Shown piece by piece: positions 11,001 to 25,400 of a stretch of 64,000 nt of DNA (position 1 is its first letter; each line of letters opens with the position of its first letter). The DNA lies in contig NC_049979.1 in assembly GCF_000003815.2 (NCBI RefSeq), forward strand, positions 5,630,762 through 5,694,761, in the 5' to 3' direction. This DNA comes from Branchiostoma floridae (lineage: Eukaryota > Chordata > Leptocardii > Amphioxiformes > Branchiostomatidae). A program made the translations under genes and the position numbers. The notes under the pieces were generated by a model. That model had not been told where the DNA came from, made no database searches, and saw nothing but the letters and a program-made list of their open reading frames with translations.

Positions 11001-14000
11001 TATGAGATGGCTATTAGTGATCATCATTATGACAGCTTCAAGGCAGGTTCCACAATGGAAGAAGTGAAAAGTCTGGCTTAACACAACTGATAGTGAAGCA
11101 CCAAACACATTACCACACCAAAGACTCTTAAAAATGAATAGTTCAAAATTCTTTCTCTACTAAGAGGAAGAGTATGGAAGCTAAACACTTCACTACCACT
11201 GGACTAGCCCCCTGCTGTAGTGACCTATGTGTGACCCTAGGGCTTTAAAACAGATGGGTGCCAAGCCTATACACAACACAATGTGATGTATGGCAACTTA
11301 AGCTTTAGCGAACACATTATGACACTATATGTTAGTTGTCTAACCTGTTCAGCTCTGGTCTGCTCATGGCCATTTTCATACTTGGTTCTTTACTGTCCTC
11401 CCCCCAGCCAGCTGACTGTCCTGTCAGCACAGGGCTGTGGCCGCCAGCTGTCTTGCTGCCCATGCTGTCACTGTGCTGTTCCTCTAGGACATTTGTAAGG
11501 TGCTGCTTGGCACTGGCTAAGTGATGCAGCCTGTCGAACAGCTCAGTGTAGGTACTGGCTCTGGCTGAGAAGAACCTGATGCAGGTCATGGCAGCTCGTA
11601 CATAGTCCTGTGGAACAAAAATTAATGATGTGGGAACACTTCAGAAACACCTGACAGAATAAAGAGACTCTATTAACTCTATGAAATGAAAATGAATGAA
11701 ACACAACCATTGCTTTATTCTCACCAACATTTTGGTGACTGTCTGCCACCTTCTTCAGGGCAATTCTGACTGGTTCACATTGTACTGCAGGACAGGTGCA
11801 ACCTGTACTTTTCTATATGCCATTTTTGGGGGATTGTCAAGATTTTACTGTAAATTGAGTCGGGTAAAACCCATCCTCCTACGCAGGACATCCAACGGCG
11901 AAACCGCCTGTCTGGATGTACCCTGCTTTCTCAACCGTCACCCTTAGTTCCTGACCGCCCTGCTTATGAATATTAATGAGCTTACCCTTATATATGCGAG
12001 ACCCCTTTTGAAAACTGAAAGGCCTATTCTCTGATTGGCTGACAGCTGGTCTGGGGGGACATCCACAGGAACTAAGAATGACGGTTGAGAAAGCAGGGTA
12101 CATCCAGACAGGCGTTTTCACCGTTGGTCATGTCCCTGCATACGAGGATGGTAAAACTCACCTTCATGAATATCTGAAACTGGTACAAGCTGTAGTTGCG
12201 ATTGTTCTTGTTGAGGTGACGACAGGCAGCAGTTAGGTAAGTGGCCCACTTGGTCAGGGTGGGATCAAACATCACCATCTGGTCCTGCAGCTTGGGCAGC
12301 TGGGCTCGACTCAGGCAGGGAACCAGCAGACCCTCGATGAACACTTCTGGAGAGCAGTGCTGTTGATGGAAACACAGGGCCGTTACTACAGTAACTCTTT
12401 GTTACGTTAACTCAGAGAATGTACTTGAAGCAGGTATACTTTACACTGGTTAAAGAGGGCAGCTTAACATTAGGGTCCTTCAGTGTAATATAACCAGATG
12501 CTGTTGCGCTGTATGCCTACGAAGCTGGTTATTTACGCCAAAGGGGGATTATGCTAGCAAAATAGATACAGATAAGGATACAGCATTACAATGGGAACAG
12601 ACTTCATCAATTTATTATTAGCTACCAAATCTAAAGATCATTTTGCACACAGGAGTAACCACTGCTAACACAAATGCATCTTGGAGACAATTTTCAGCAG
12701 CCAACCTTGTCCAGAATGTATTTGACAGCCTTGGGCAGCTTGTTACAGCTGTAGTAGAAGTTGATGAGGTCCAGGTGCGTCCCGTATGTCCGCAGGTAGT
12801 ACAGACATTCCTGGAACATCTGGTCAGACAGCTGAGAGGCCCTGTCGCGTCCAGACAGACCCTGCAGGGGACAACAGGCAATTCTCACAATTTTGCTGCA
12901 ATTCTAAATATACAAGTTCACAAGAATTAATACCACATGTTAGAGTCCATTATGTCTATGGAATATATTCACTGATAAAAGCCGCACTATTTCTAAAGAG
13001 ACAGTAACAAGTCTAGTCAAGTCAAGTTTATTGCACAACAATTGCAACAGGTACAATGTATGGCAAATAACATGTATCATTAACAGCTACAAACTATCTA
13101 CAATTTAGTGTAATAACCTAACATCATTAACATTAGGACCAGTTGCCTTTTCACTGTAATTAAAACCAACACATGAAGCTACTGACCAGATAGGGGTTCT
13201 TGACAAGGTCCCTGCTTGGAGCCAGAGTGGCAGTGGAGGTGGACTCCAGGCACTGAAGAATCCCTGTCAGCATCTTGGAGCTATGGCTGATCATATTCAC
13301 ATCTGAGGGGGGCTGTAGAAACAAGGAATAAAGCAAAAAAAATTCAATAAAAACTGCCAGAAAGCTGGACAGATTGAACCAGTGTTCTAGCCAGCCTGAT
13401 TTTTTTTCTGTCCCCTGGAATTTGAATTTGAAAATTCTGTGGAGCACTGAAGGCGCAACGATCCTACGTGGTCTGGGGGCATGCTCCCTCTATAAAAATT
13501 TTGACCCTCTGATATGCTATTTCCTGCATTTTGAGGGGCAAATTTTGCGGGTAGATTCTGCTTGGTTCACCGGCATCTGTTTTAATATCTTAACATGCCC
13601 AGATTTTTGTCATAGAGGACGGAATGGGGAAAGTTTTTTGTCCGTCCCCAGCATTAAAATTCTGTCAAAGGACGGAAGGATGGATGCTGGCTAGAACCCT
13701 GGACTCAACCATGACTATAACATAAAAAATTGGAATGGTGCAGACACCCTGACACTCTTCTCATAATTACCTTCAAACACCTGCTGAATTTCTCCCTTGC
13801 ACCTTGGTAGTTTCCTGTCCTGAGGTAGGCCATGCCCCAGGCCGCCCACACGCCTGCAGAGTCCAGCCCACATTTAGTGGAGAAGTCCATGGCCAAGTCC
13901 AGGCGCTCGTCCTCGATCAACCTGTCCCTCAGCCGCCTGGAGGGTCAGGGATCAGATCAGGATCAGATTGAAAGTTTACAACTGTCAGTCAACACAGCAA

Positions 14001-16456
14001 GTTGCTCACCCCGAATTTTTGGTCGCACATCCGTCGCACGTTAAAGAACCCACTGCACTTAAGTTATTGAAAAGAGTAGGGGTCCTTCCTGGTGTGAGCG
14101 GAACAAACCTTACAGTCTGGTCTCTGGGTTGACATCATGCAAAGGTGATGATCACCTGTTATGTCAATCCTTCCATAAATGTGGTGAAACTGAACATATG
14201 AAAATAAATACAGTATAATGCAGAGCTTACATTCTCTTGCAAATGCTACTTCTAGAGTCATTTTTACTTTAGAAGCCTTGAAAATGTTTGAGATCTCAAA
14301 TCAAACAGTCTCATAACTGGCCTTATAATAATTACCTAGCCTTGTCCTTAGACTGTAGCTCCTGTATGGACGGCAGGCCATGGAAGTGTGCCTTAGCCAG
14401 CATCTTCAGCACATCCACATGGCTCAGGTATGTGTCGCACAGCTCTATTCCAGAGCTCTCCCCCGCCTTCATAAACTTCATCTTGGCATTGAACAGCAGG
14501 TACCGCAGCATGCTGCAATAGTGACAATACACATCCTTAGCCCCTCTCATAGCAACGATATCTGAATTTGGAAATTGTTCCAGTTGTAGAAGGCTGATTA
14601 AGGCCACAGCAATTAGATTTCAGGGATCAGCACGCTCATTAATTTTCACCTGATTTCAGAAAAAACAAGAGTTCAGAGACCTCATACCTGCATGAAATAT
14701 TTAGTTTTTTGTAAATTTATTGTTTTATCTTAACACACCACACTACCAGCAGACTAGCCCCATGCTGTAGTGGCTTGCACAAATGTGTGGCCCAAGGGCT
14801 AAAGAAATGGAGATGGGCACCACCCTACGCATCTGTTACAGATATGTGGGCAACTTTAACTTAAGTTTCAACCTTATAATGAGACTTGAGTCCACATCAG
14901 GATAGTTGAGGTTGAGAGACAGGGCGTGGCTGAGCTGCACCATCTGCTGTCCTGCAGCGCGGTCATCACTGTGGAGGTTCAGCAGGGACACGCACAGGGA
15001 CGTGTTGGGGGCCTGCAGGGGACGGGACATCATGTGTTTATTTTCTTTTACCACCTGACTGCAGTGTTCCTGTCCTCCTCTTACTCCTTCTAACCTGGCC
15101 TTATTTCTTCACAAATGTTCAATATCACTGTGATAGCTTTCCCAACATGAATGTACCAATGCCTCATAGTGTGTACCTGTTCATAGTACATGTAGAACTC
15201 CTCCCTGGCTGCAGTGTTCCTGTCCCCCTCTAGCTTCTTCTAACCTGTACTTATTCCTTCACAAATGTTGATGTCATGACAATATCACTGAGATAATTTT
15301 CCCAACATGAATGAACCAATAAACCAGTGCCTTGTAGTCTGCACCTGTTCATAGTACATGTAGAACTCCTCCCTGACTGCAGTATTCCTGTCCTCTTTTA
15401 ACTCCTTCTAACCTGAACGTATTCCTTCATGTGGATTTCAAGACCATATTACTGTGTTAACTTTCACAACACGAATGAACCAATAGACCAGTGACTTGTA
15501 GTGTATACTAGCCTGACTAAAATCGTGCCCCTAGCAGCCGGCCCTACAATTGCCGCCACCCTAGGGGAGGGGTGTAATTAACCCCAGCCAGCAAGAGATT
15601 GTGTAAACACAGGCTATAGTGTGTACCTGTTCATAATAGAACTCATCCCTGACTGCAGTGTTCCTGTCCTCCTCTAACTCCAGCCTCCAGCTCCATTGCT
15701 GGTCCAGCTGCTCCTGGTGGATGTCTGGCTCCAGCGCCTCGCTGGTGGCACTGCCAGCACCGCTGGCCACAGGGCTGGCACTGATACCTAGGGTGTAGTT
15801 ATAGGTACAGTCAAACCTGTATTATCTGTATCTGTATCAATACAGCTGGTATAACTAAGCTGCTATGAGTGGCCGCTATAGACAGGTTTGACTATAGTGG
15901 TAAATAAGTTATCCCTTTTGAACAGCTTGGCTACACCCCTTTGAAAACCATTGCTAAAATGTCTCTTTTAGATTAGAAAAAAAATCTTTATGTATACAAC
16001 ACACCTGCATTATGTACATGTGGTAAAAAGCTGTTCCATTGTTGCAAAGAAACTGATTTTTTATATTCCTTTATACACCTTTATGACCAGAGCAATGTCC
16101 GCGTGGGTAGAATGTTCGCCTTTCATTTGGTAGGTCGTGAGTTCGATTCCCGGCCGAGTCATACCAAAGACTTTAAAAATGGTACATGCTGCTTTCTATG
16201 CTTAGCACTCAGCACTAATGAGGAAGAGTATGGGACTTAAACACACATCACTACCAGTGGGCCAGCCCCCTGCTGTAGTGGCTTGCACAAATGTGTGGCC
16301 AAAGGGCTACAGAAATGGAGATGGGCACCACGTCCCTATACATCTGCACAGATGTACGAGTAATTTTAACTTTAACTCTATGACAATGGATTGTATCTAG
16401 TACCTGCTAGTCTGGCCTTCAGTCTGTCCTCCAACTGTGGACTGGAGGGGCGGGAT
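8004..16456 (-). CDS. ZFYVE26: ZFYVE26 exons 35-48 (C-terminal part)
   Basis: Exons: 16456-16404, 15787-15627, 15012-14873, 14512-14336, 13936-13771, 13312-13187, 12861-12706, 12359-12162, 11607-11345, 10922-10757, 10340-10281, 9677-9495, 8625-8575 and 8222-8004. Blocks include RDEFYYEQ, LCVSLLNLHSDD, MFVKAG-type FMKAGESSGIELCDTYLSHVDVL, the TPR-like WAAWGMAYLRTGNYQGAREKF, ECLYYLRTYGTHL, MTCIRFFSARASTYTELFD, DVTKFLHRC, DGFGLAFRIIQ, and the end ILCGKLKSAYLIAV, followed by a short basic tail. This matches the helical C-terminal region of vertebrate spastizin throughout. Confidence 0.92.
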
Positions 16457-19400
16457 CTGTACAGATGGAGAAGTGAACTGTTTAGTATGCATGCACTTTT
16501 CAAAACACAAAATACTACAATATTTCCATTTACAAGGACTGAAATGCGTTCAAAATTTCCTGAATTTGAACTGTTGTTACCGATTTTTTTGCCTGCACAA
16601 ACCCAACCTTTCCGTGGTGCTGAAATGCTTTCCAATGAACATATTTGTTGACAATGAATTACATGCATGTACAATCAATGGAAGTAGTCTTATTGTTTGC
16701 CATAGAGAACTCTTAGAATTTGTCAGGTCAGGTAGGAACAAGGTAGTTCCATTTTGGGCCGGGACCCCCGTTTCACTTTTCTCCCGAAAGACGATTATCA
16801 TAGCAATCCCTTACAACGTGTCCGAGCCAAGCCGACCATGGGATTGAACTCAGGCCCACAGATCGATTTAACTTACCTTCCCCTGTAGAATTGCTCATAG
16901 CACTCCGCACATATCCTGACAGGGATGTCCCCATAGCCAGCCACCAGCACCTTGTGGCCGGAGCAGCTGTAACACACCACCCTGCCACATCTCCGGCAGT
17001 GATGCCGACGGTTAAACTGGAAACGGGCAACAGAAAAAAAAAAAATGTAGATCACTTCAGAGTCAAAAGAGAGAGCACCTCATCAGTGAAAGTATTGAGG
17101 AGTGAATGTTTATAATGTATAGTCACAAGGAAATGTTTCTGACATCCATGTAAAAAGATATGCCAAAAAGTAGTTACTCAAGCAACTGGATGTGATTTTG
17201 GAAATGGTCAGACAATTTAGCATCCACTATCTTTCGTCAGTGACACTGAAGTGATCAGGGAGAAACTGGTATTTTATACCCTAACTATGAATGCAAAAGA
17301 GCTGAAGGCAAGTGTGTCCACCTACCATCCCAAACTGCTCAAACTTGTAGACCATGCAGCGTGTTGAATCAACACCATATGTTGTTGGTTCAAATTCTGA
17401 CCAATCAGAAGGAGCAATACACACCAGGCTGGCTATGTGTTACAGCATCATAACCAACATTGAACGGGGCCTTCTGATTGGTCTGCGGCGCCTGGCTATA
17501 TGATAATTTCGAATTTATATAGTCACAAGGAAACGTTTCTGATACAGAAAGTGAGAAAGTGTGTCCACCCGCCACCTACCATCCCAAACTGCTCAAACTT
17601 GCAGACCATGCAGTGTGTGACATCCTCATCGGGGACCCACTGAGCCCTGTTGGGAGGAGCTTCAGGCAGGATGTAGCCTGAAGCCGCCATGACTCCCACG
17701 TGGGTTTTAACTTTCCTGCTGGGAACAGGACTCTTCTGTCCAACGCTCGAGCTGAGGAGGCTGGCTGAGCTCCTACCACTGGCACTGGTGCTGTACAGGC
17801 TGCTGCTGTCACCTACACAAGCACAAACAGAAAAACACACAGGAATGTTGCAATGCAGAACAAAGCTCATAATGACTGTTAGGACTGTAAACGCATTTAA
17901 GTTTGCGGGGATTTAAATTTGCGGTAGCAGGAAAATGGAGTGTTCACTGTGGTTTTAAATTTGCAGTAGCGCCATAGACTGTAGTCACATACTTAAATGG
18001 AAAAAATGTTTGTGGTGGTTTTAAGTTTGCGGTAAAGTGGCCAACGCAAAAAACGTGAACATGAAACTACTGCAAACACTTCTGCATTTACAGTATGTTG
18101 ACATTGTACTTTATGTAACATCTGTTAATACAATATGTTAAAGCATTGGGACTGACAGTGTAAATTCACTTAGAATATGAAGACATTTAGCTTATGCCAG
18201 AATTGCAACACAATGACAACATTTCAAGCATGCAATGATTAAAATGACAAGACAACAGAAAGCCAATTGCAAAGTGTGGTAATATTTGTCACAGGCATGC
18301 AGACTTGACAAAAGGTGCAATACAAGTTTTGGAAATTGATAATGGAAACAAGTTCACAAGTACACAACATTCAGGCATGTGACAGAATACTGTAAATGCA
18401 AAAATGTTCGCGGTGGTTTCATGTTCGCTGTTTTTGCTGTGACCACTTCACCGTGAACTTAAAACCACCGTGAACATTTTTCCAATGATTACAGTATGAG
18501 ACTGCAGTCTATGGCGCTACCGCAAACTTAAACCCACAGCGAACACTCCATTTTCCTGCTAACATGAAAGTAAATCCCCATGAACTTAAATGCATTTACA
18601 GTATTCTAATCTTTTTGTTTACAAGGACTGAAATGAGATCAAAATTATCTGAATTCGAACTGTTGTTGTTGTATTTTTTGCCTGCATAAACCAAACCTTT
18701 CCGTGGTGCTGAAATGCTTTCCAACGAACCTATTTGTTGACAATGAACAACATGCATGTACAATCAATGTTTGCATTTGAATTTACAGTCACTTTGTCTG
18801 AAGGCCCGTGGCGAATCAAATTTTCTCCGAGTCTCATAGAACATTNNNNNNNNNNNNNNNNNNNNNNNNNNNNNNNNNNNNNNNNNNNNNNNNNNNNNNN
18901 NNNNNNNNNNNNNNNNNNNNNNNNNNNNNNNNNNNNNNNNNNNNNTCAAAATGGATCTCTTGGTCTTGGTTTCTGCATGTTGTCAATGCCAATTTCCAAG
19001 TAAAACAGTGTGACAACTGCATTGCTTGCATCAGACATCAAACATTCCAATCACCTGAATGTAAATATGGAAAGCATACGGCAATACTGTACTTGTGTAC
19101 CGTGTTCATTCTCCTACTCTGAGACATCCCACGGTGCCAGCAAACCGCCTTTTGTCTGTACTCGGCTATCTCAACCAAAACCATCAGTTCCTGTGGGCGT
19201 TGCCACAAAACAGCTGTCAGCCAATCAGAGAATAGGCTTTTCAGTTTTCAAAAGGGATCTCGCATATATAAGGTTAGCTCATTAATATTTATAAGCAGGG
19301 CGGTCAGGAACAGTTGGTGACATTTGAGATAGCAGACAAGTGGCAGTTTGCTAGCGCCGTTGTTTGTCTCTGCGTAGGAGAATGCCTGTGTTAAGAACAG

Positions 19401-22400
19401 TAATGTTCTTAATACACAAGGTAATATGTCACATGTCTGGATCATAACCATTCTGAGAGTGACCAGTACCTGCAGTATTCCGGTACTGCACCACAGGGAA
19501 GTCCAGTGCCTTGGCAGCATACTTGGCCAGTATGGAATCTAGCTGGTCAAAACGCAGGTCGGCTATGTCTCTACTCATTTTCAACTCCTCATGGAGAACC
19601 TGTACCACCTGGGAGGCCCAGGCAACCTGCAGATTACAAAATGGGGTGAAAATTAACTCCCTTTTATAATAGCCCAAACATGAAATTTGTCATACCTTTT
19701 TTAATAGTGTTAAAAATCCTATAAATGGAAGTGTTAATTAAACCATAAATTCAACTGCAGAACTACAAAATTTCTTACAAACAAAGACATAGCTGTAATT
19801 TCTAGGACATTAGTAAATTTTTTTGGGTTACATGTAGGTGGGATCCTTCATCTTCTACTGTCTCCGAAAAAGAAGTCAAACCCAATAGCTAAGTTTTTTG
19901 CTTTGTTCATGCTTAGTTCATTTGAATTTATCACTAGAGTTAGTCGCTGCATACTGTTTACCATTGTTTGTCTGTCCGTTTTTTTCACTTGCAATTAGCC
20001 CTCGGGCAAGAACTTGCGATAAACTTTGAATTATAAGTAAAGACAAATACATTTTGGGGGGTTTCATTCTGGTTGTATCTTACCCTCATGTTCATGAGCA
20101 GCTGCTCCAGGATGAGGTCAGGTCGGGTCACCAGATGTTCGTACTCCCCACGGGCTCCTGATGGGAGGCAAAGGAGGGCCTGGGGAGGGCAACAAACAGT
20201 CATTGGTGTCTATTAGATTACTGTCATTGCAATAATGCTGTGAGAAATGTTATCAGCAACAAATAGAGCAAAGAAATCATCAAAACTATCAGGGTTGGAC
20301 AAGTTTTCTAAAATTCACTTGTCCTATCACTTGTCCTATCATTCTAAAATTCACTTATCCTATAGCTGTAAAAAGCTATAGACTGAAGATCCACTAGTGC
20401 AGGAGAAAAGTTAGAACATTTTGTTTCTGGCTACAGATATCAAGATGACACTCTGATGGGAAACTTACATTACCTTGGCACCCATTTTCCTGAGACAGAG
20501 CTGCTGTAAAAAGCTTTAGACTGAAGATCCACTAGACTAAGTGCAGGAGAAAAGTTAGAACATTTTGTTTCTGGCTACAGATATCAAGATGACACTCTGA
20601 TGGGAAACTATGGTACCTTGGCACCTATTTTCCTGAGACAGAGCTGTTGTAAACATAGACTGAAGATCCACTAGTGCAGGAGAAAATTTAAAGTTAGAAC
20701 ATTTTGTTTCTGGCTACAGATATCAAGATGACACTCTGATGGGAAACTACGGTACATACCTTGGCACCCATTTTCCTGAGACAGAGCTGCTGCAGCTTGT
20801 CCAACTGCAGCTCATTCTGCAGATGATCCAGCAGGTACTGCAGCAGGAACAGCTGACTCTCCACCAGCTGCAGCTTGGGGAGGATGTTCTCACACACTGA
20901 GAGGCAGGTGGACTCGGATCCTAGGTTCTGCAGCACCTGAATAAAAATTACAAAATATTTGGCTTGATGTTCTCAAACACTGAGAGACAAGTGGACTCGC
21001 ATCCTAGCACCTGAGAAATCAAAATTACAAAATGGCTTCAGTGTCACTGACGAAAGATACTGGATACTATCTGAAACATCTGACCGTTTCCAAATCATAC
21101 CCAGTTTCTTCAGTAACTGTTTTTTGGCATATCTTATTACCTGGATGTCCAATCTTCATCGATGCACAAAATGGCTTGTTGACAAAGGATATCTTCAGTG
21201 GATACAAACCCTTGGGTTAAAAAAAGTTATCCATTATGCACAGACTAACCATCTGAGATCTGACTGCCTGTGTAATACCAGTAAAATGAAGACAAGTTAC
21301 TTGCAATGAACTATTGTTCAACAACTACCTGAGATACCACTACATAACTATCTAGCAGTATGATAGAACTGTACATGTAAAGCACGGTACCTGGTACGCT
21401 TTGGTAGTGTCTGCCTTGTGTCTGCCATGCTCAAGAAGCGAGATGACATACTGCTCCTCTACCATCTAAAATCAAAAGTACAGAATTAAGTTATAAACAT
21501 TAAAAAAAACTTTCACAATCATGTCTGATTCAATTAAATCACATTCAGCAAGAATCTGAGTCAAACCCCTTTATCCTCAAAATCATTCTAATTTAGTCAG
21601 TGTTCTAGCCAGCCTGAATTTTTTTTTTCTGTTCCCTGTATTTTGAATGGAAATCCTGGCATAGACGCAACGATCCTAGGGGGTCCGGGGGTATGCTCCT
21701 CGGCAAAATGTTGAAATCCCCTTTATAAGGCTATTTCCTTTATTTTGAGGGGCAAATTTTGCCGGTAGACTTAGCTTGGTTCGATTAGTATCTTAACATG
21801 CCAATTTTTGTCCATCGAAGAGGACAGAATGGGCAAAATTTTTGTCCGTACCCAGCAGCAAAATTCCGCCAAAGGATGGGCGTTGGCTAGAATCCTGAAT
21901 TTAGTTCATAAAAAATTGCATATTTCTTTACCTGCTTCAGCCTCTGTGGAACATTATGCAGTTCTGCCCACTCCCTGGTTGTAGCGAAGTCCTTTGCCCT
22001 CAGCAGTATTCCCAGGATCTTGTTAGGATTGGCGACAGACTCCTCTGCCACGGCCTGCCACCTGGTGAATGCGCTCACGTCTGCATCCAGACTGCTGCAT
22101 CCTGTCTCCTCCTCAAGGTACACTGCTGGGGCAGCCTGCAGGGCACAGTTCACGATCTGCAAAGCAAAATGTCGATCTTTAACAAACATTTGTGGTGTCA
22201 ATTAGGTACAGTCAAACTTGGTGGAGCAACTACCTGCTGTCAGAGGACACATCATTACAGTCCCATCCATCCATAGTTAAGACCCTTTCCCAACCAACCC
22301 ATCCTCCTAACGCCCGGTCCCCAACGGCATTAGCCTATGGGGGCCTGCTATCTCATGCCCTATCAGTGGTTATTATGATTGTCGCCACAAACCAGCTGTC

Positions 22401-25400
22401 AACCAATCAGACAATACGCTTTTCTTGGGCTTTTTGTTGTCGCAAGCTGTCTTGCAAAGGCCGCTGGGAAGCTATCAGCCAATCATGTTACGTATTATAT
22501 GGCTCCATCCTCCTACGCCCGATCCCCAACGGCTGACTGCCCATATAAGGGCAAGCTCATTAATATTTTTAAGTAGGACGGTCCCTAACTGGTCTGAGGG
22601 CACAAGATAGCAGAGGTAAATACAAGGAGTTTTGACACGACTGTGGTCCCTCTACGTAGGAGAATGAACCAACTGTCTTACCCATTGGCAACCAGCAACC
22701 ACATATTTGCAGTCCCCATGGGTATATCGCACCCATCTCAACAACAAAAATTGATAAACATCAAGCCTAGCAGCCGGCATGGCAAAATGAGAATTTCTGC
22801 ATGTTCATTCCATTCTAACATCATCATCGTCCTTGAGACGAGAAAAAAAGTTTTTCCCATGTGTTTCAAATTGTTTTTCCCATGTGGGTGCATATCGATG
22901 AATTCAATTTATGTGATGGGTTTCCAAACATGATCAAAAAGTTAGAATGTCTTTTAAAATTGTTTTCGATACCTTTCTTTCAATATGTAACAAACAAACA
23001 AAGAAAACGATTACGTGTGCATCTAAATTTGTCTGGAAATGTGCGTTGTTTGTCAGCTATGATTTTCTTTCATCTTTCATTTCTAATTTCTTCAAAAGGT
23101 TCTGTTTCACATTGTGTCTCAGACCTTGCCTGATGCAGAGCGTGTATTTTTGCTGTGCAGAAACCTGACAAGTCGGACCATGCCGGGAGGGCAACAGCAG
23201 TCCAGAACAGGTGATACTGGTAAACACATTAATTTAAAACATAAAACATTCTTCTATTGATATGTGTCAGCTACCAAGAGGATTTGTTTTTAAAAAATCA
23301 TGTTATGACAACTGTAAGGTTTGAAATTACCCAGTGACGGGCTATCATATATTTCTATTCTTCCAAATAGCATTTGGACGAGGCATGAAGCCTGGAGGAT
23401 GCATTCTCACGGCAGTATTTTCTCTATCGGGGTTTGATTTCATGAAATCTTGGAGTGACTGTTCTCCCTAATTCATACCGTCGACGCTATTTTTATTTTG
23501 GAATTTCCTCCAGGCACCACACCCATGCAGCAGACTGATTGGCAGGCACGTGCCGATGCTGCTGCGAGTATACCTAACCCTATGTACGCCTCCAGAGCAG
23601 GTAAAACTTCATAATCCTGTGTGAGATTCATCGTACAATAACAAACTTATTACGTTCCTGAGTCACGAGGGTGCCGTACAAGCTTTAGCTGTGTTGTTAA
23701 GAAACGACTGTCTTAGATGCTTGTCGGTGGTCAGTAATCTGTCATAGACTGCTTGATAACTCTACGACTTCAAAATCGTAAGACAAACTTAGACAGTGTG
23801 ATGTTGTGACATCTTGCTATTACATTGACTCGTCTGCAATACAGACAAATCTAATTTCGTAAGCAATCGATTGAAATTATCGAACTACCACAAATTGGGC
23901 AAAAACGTTAAAAGAGTATATCATGCAATAATCAAATAGTTTTCTTTTGGCAGACTGCTTTGTTTTAAGAACAATGTTTAGTGACAATGCTTCAAATGTG
24001 ACCCAGATTTTCAATTTGCCTATTTGGAATGAAAATTAAGCTGTATACAAACTTTCCAGCATGAAAATTTGAAAAATGTAATAAAACTATGCAATATTGC
24101 GATATTCCATAGTTTATGGTAACCACGAGCAATGTTTTCTCTCAAAAGCATGTTTTGTTCAAACCTAGATTCTAATTTCCAAACAAGAAAAGCTCTTTGA
24201 TGGTGCAATGTACAATAACAGGAGAAGGGTGTCAATTTGCCACAGTTGTGCCTGTGTTCTTAATAAAATGGTACTACCATAGTTAAGGGATATATATTTG
24301 TTCCAATCATGTTGTATTTGATTTCATAAAGTGGCTATTTTACTTTAATTCATACCGTTGATACCATTTTTATTTTGTAATTTTCCTCCAGGCACCACAC
24401 CCATGCAGCAGACTGATTTTCAGGCACGTGCAGACGCCGCTGCGAGTGTGCCCAACCCCATGTACGCCTCCGGAGCAGGTAAATCATTTTTCAAGTCCAC
24501 TTACGGCGTGACGTTCTTGTCACGCTTTTATACATTTTGTCATATCTTAGTGTGTGTTTAATTTTGTAATTTTTTCCAGGTGCCACACCCATGCAGCAGC
24601 CGCAGACTGATTGGCGGTCCATTGCGGACGCCGCTGCGAGTATACCCAACGCTTTGTACATTTCCACAGCAGGTAAAACTTTGTAATCTCGTGTCATATT
24701 TGTCCTGCGATTGCCATACGATCACAAGCTGATTAACGATCACAAGCTGATTACAACCCTGATTACAAATTTTCGACTGTCTATTTCCGGTCTTTGTCAG
24801 TCTTTGTATGTCCTTGACAAAGACTGGAGTTGGACTGTCAGAACTCTCATGTCTGATTTTCGCTTTGGAAATAAAAATCCTTGTTTTCTAACAGACCGCA
24901 CGTATCCGAGTGGAACAGGCGGCCGTAGTGCTCTCTGTAGCTTCATCCGCTCCCAGCTTACTTACATTGTCCCGGGCATTGCCGTGCTGCTGAGCCTGGT
25001 CGCTGTTGGACTCGCCCTCCTGGCGTTCATCAATGATGGGGTAAGCGCTCTTGTATCACAAAGGCCTGTTGCAAAGCAATTTTTCTGACACTGCCTCTGT
25101 TCTGTTCATGGACTCCATCAAGCCATAACTTTCTGCTTTTTCATAAAATTGGTTGGAGGTTTTTTTAACGTTTGGTCTAACATACATATATACGTTTATA
25201 CGTTCGTAGAAGATATCTGACCAAGACGACATGCACCAACTGTCCACCATTATTGACACCTTGAAGCGCAACCAAGACGACATGCGCCAACTGTCTACCA
25301 CTGTTGACGCTTTGAAGCGCGACCAAGACAACATGTCCACCACTGTTGATACCTTGAAATGCGACCAAGACGACATGCACCAACTGTCCACCACTGTTGA

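Noticed and set aside
16084-16165. tRNA gene
   Set aside because: A and B boxes are present, but the acceptor and anticodon stems do not close and SINE body follows; other body pieces are dispersed in the window.
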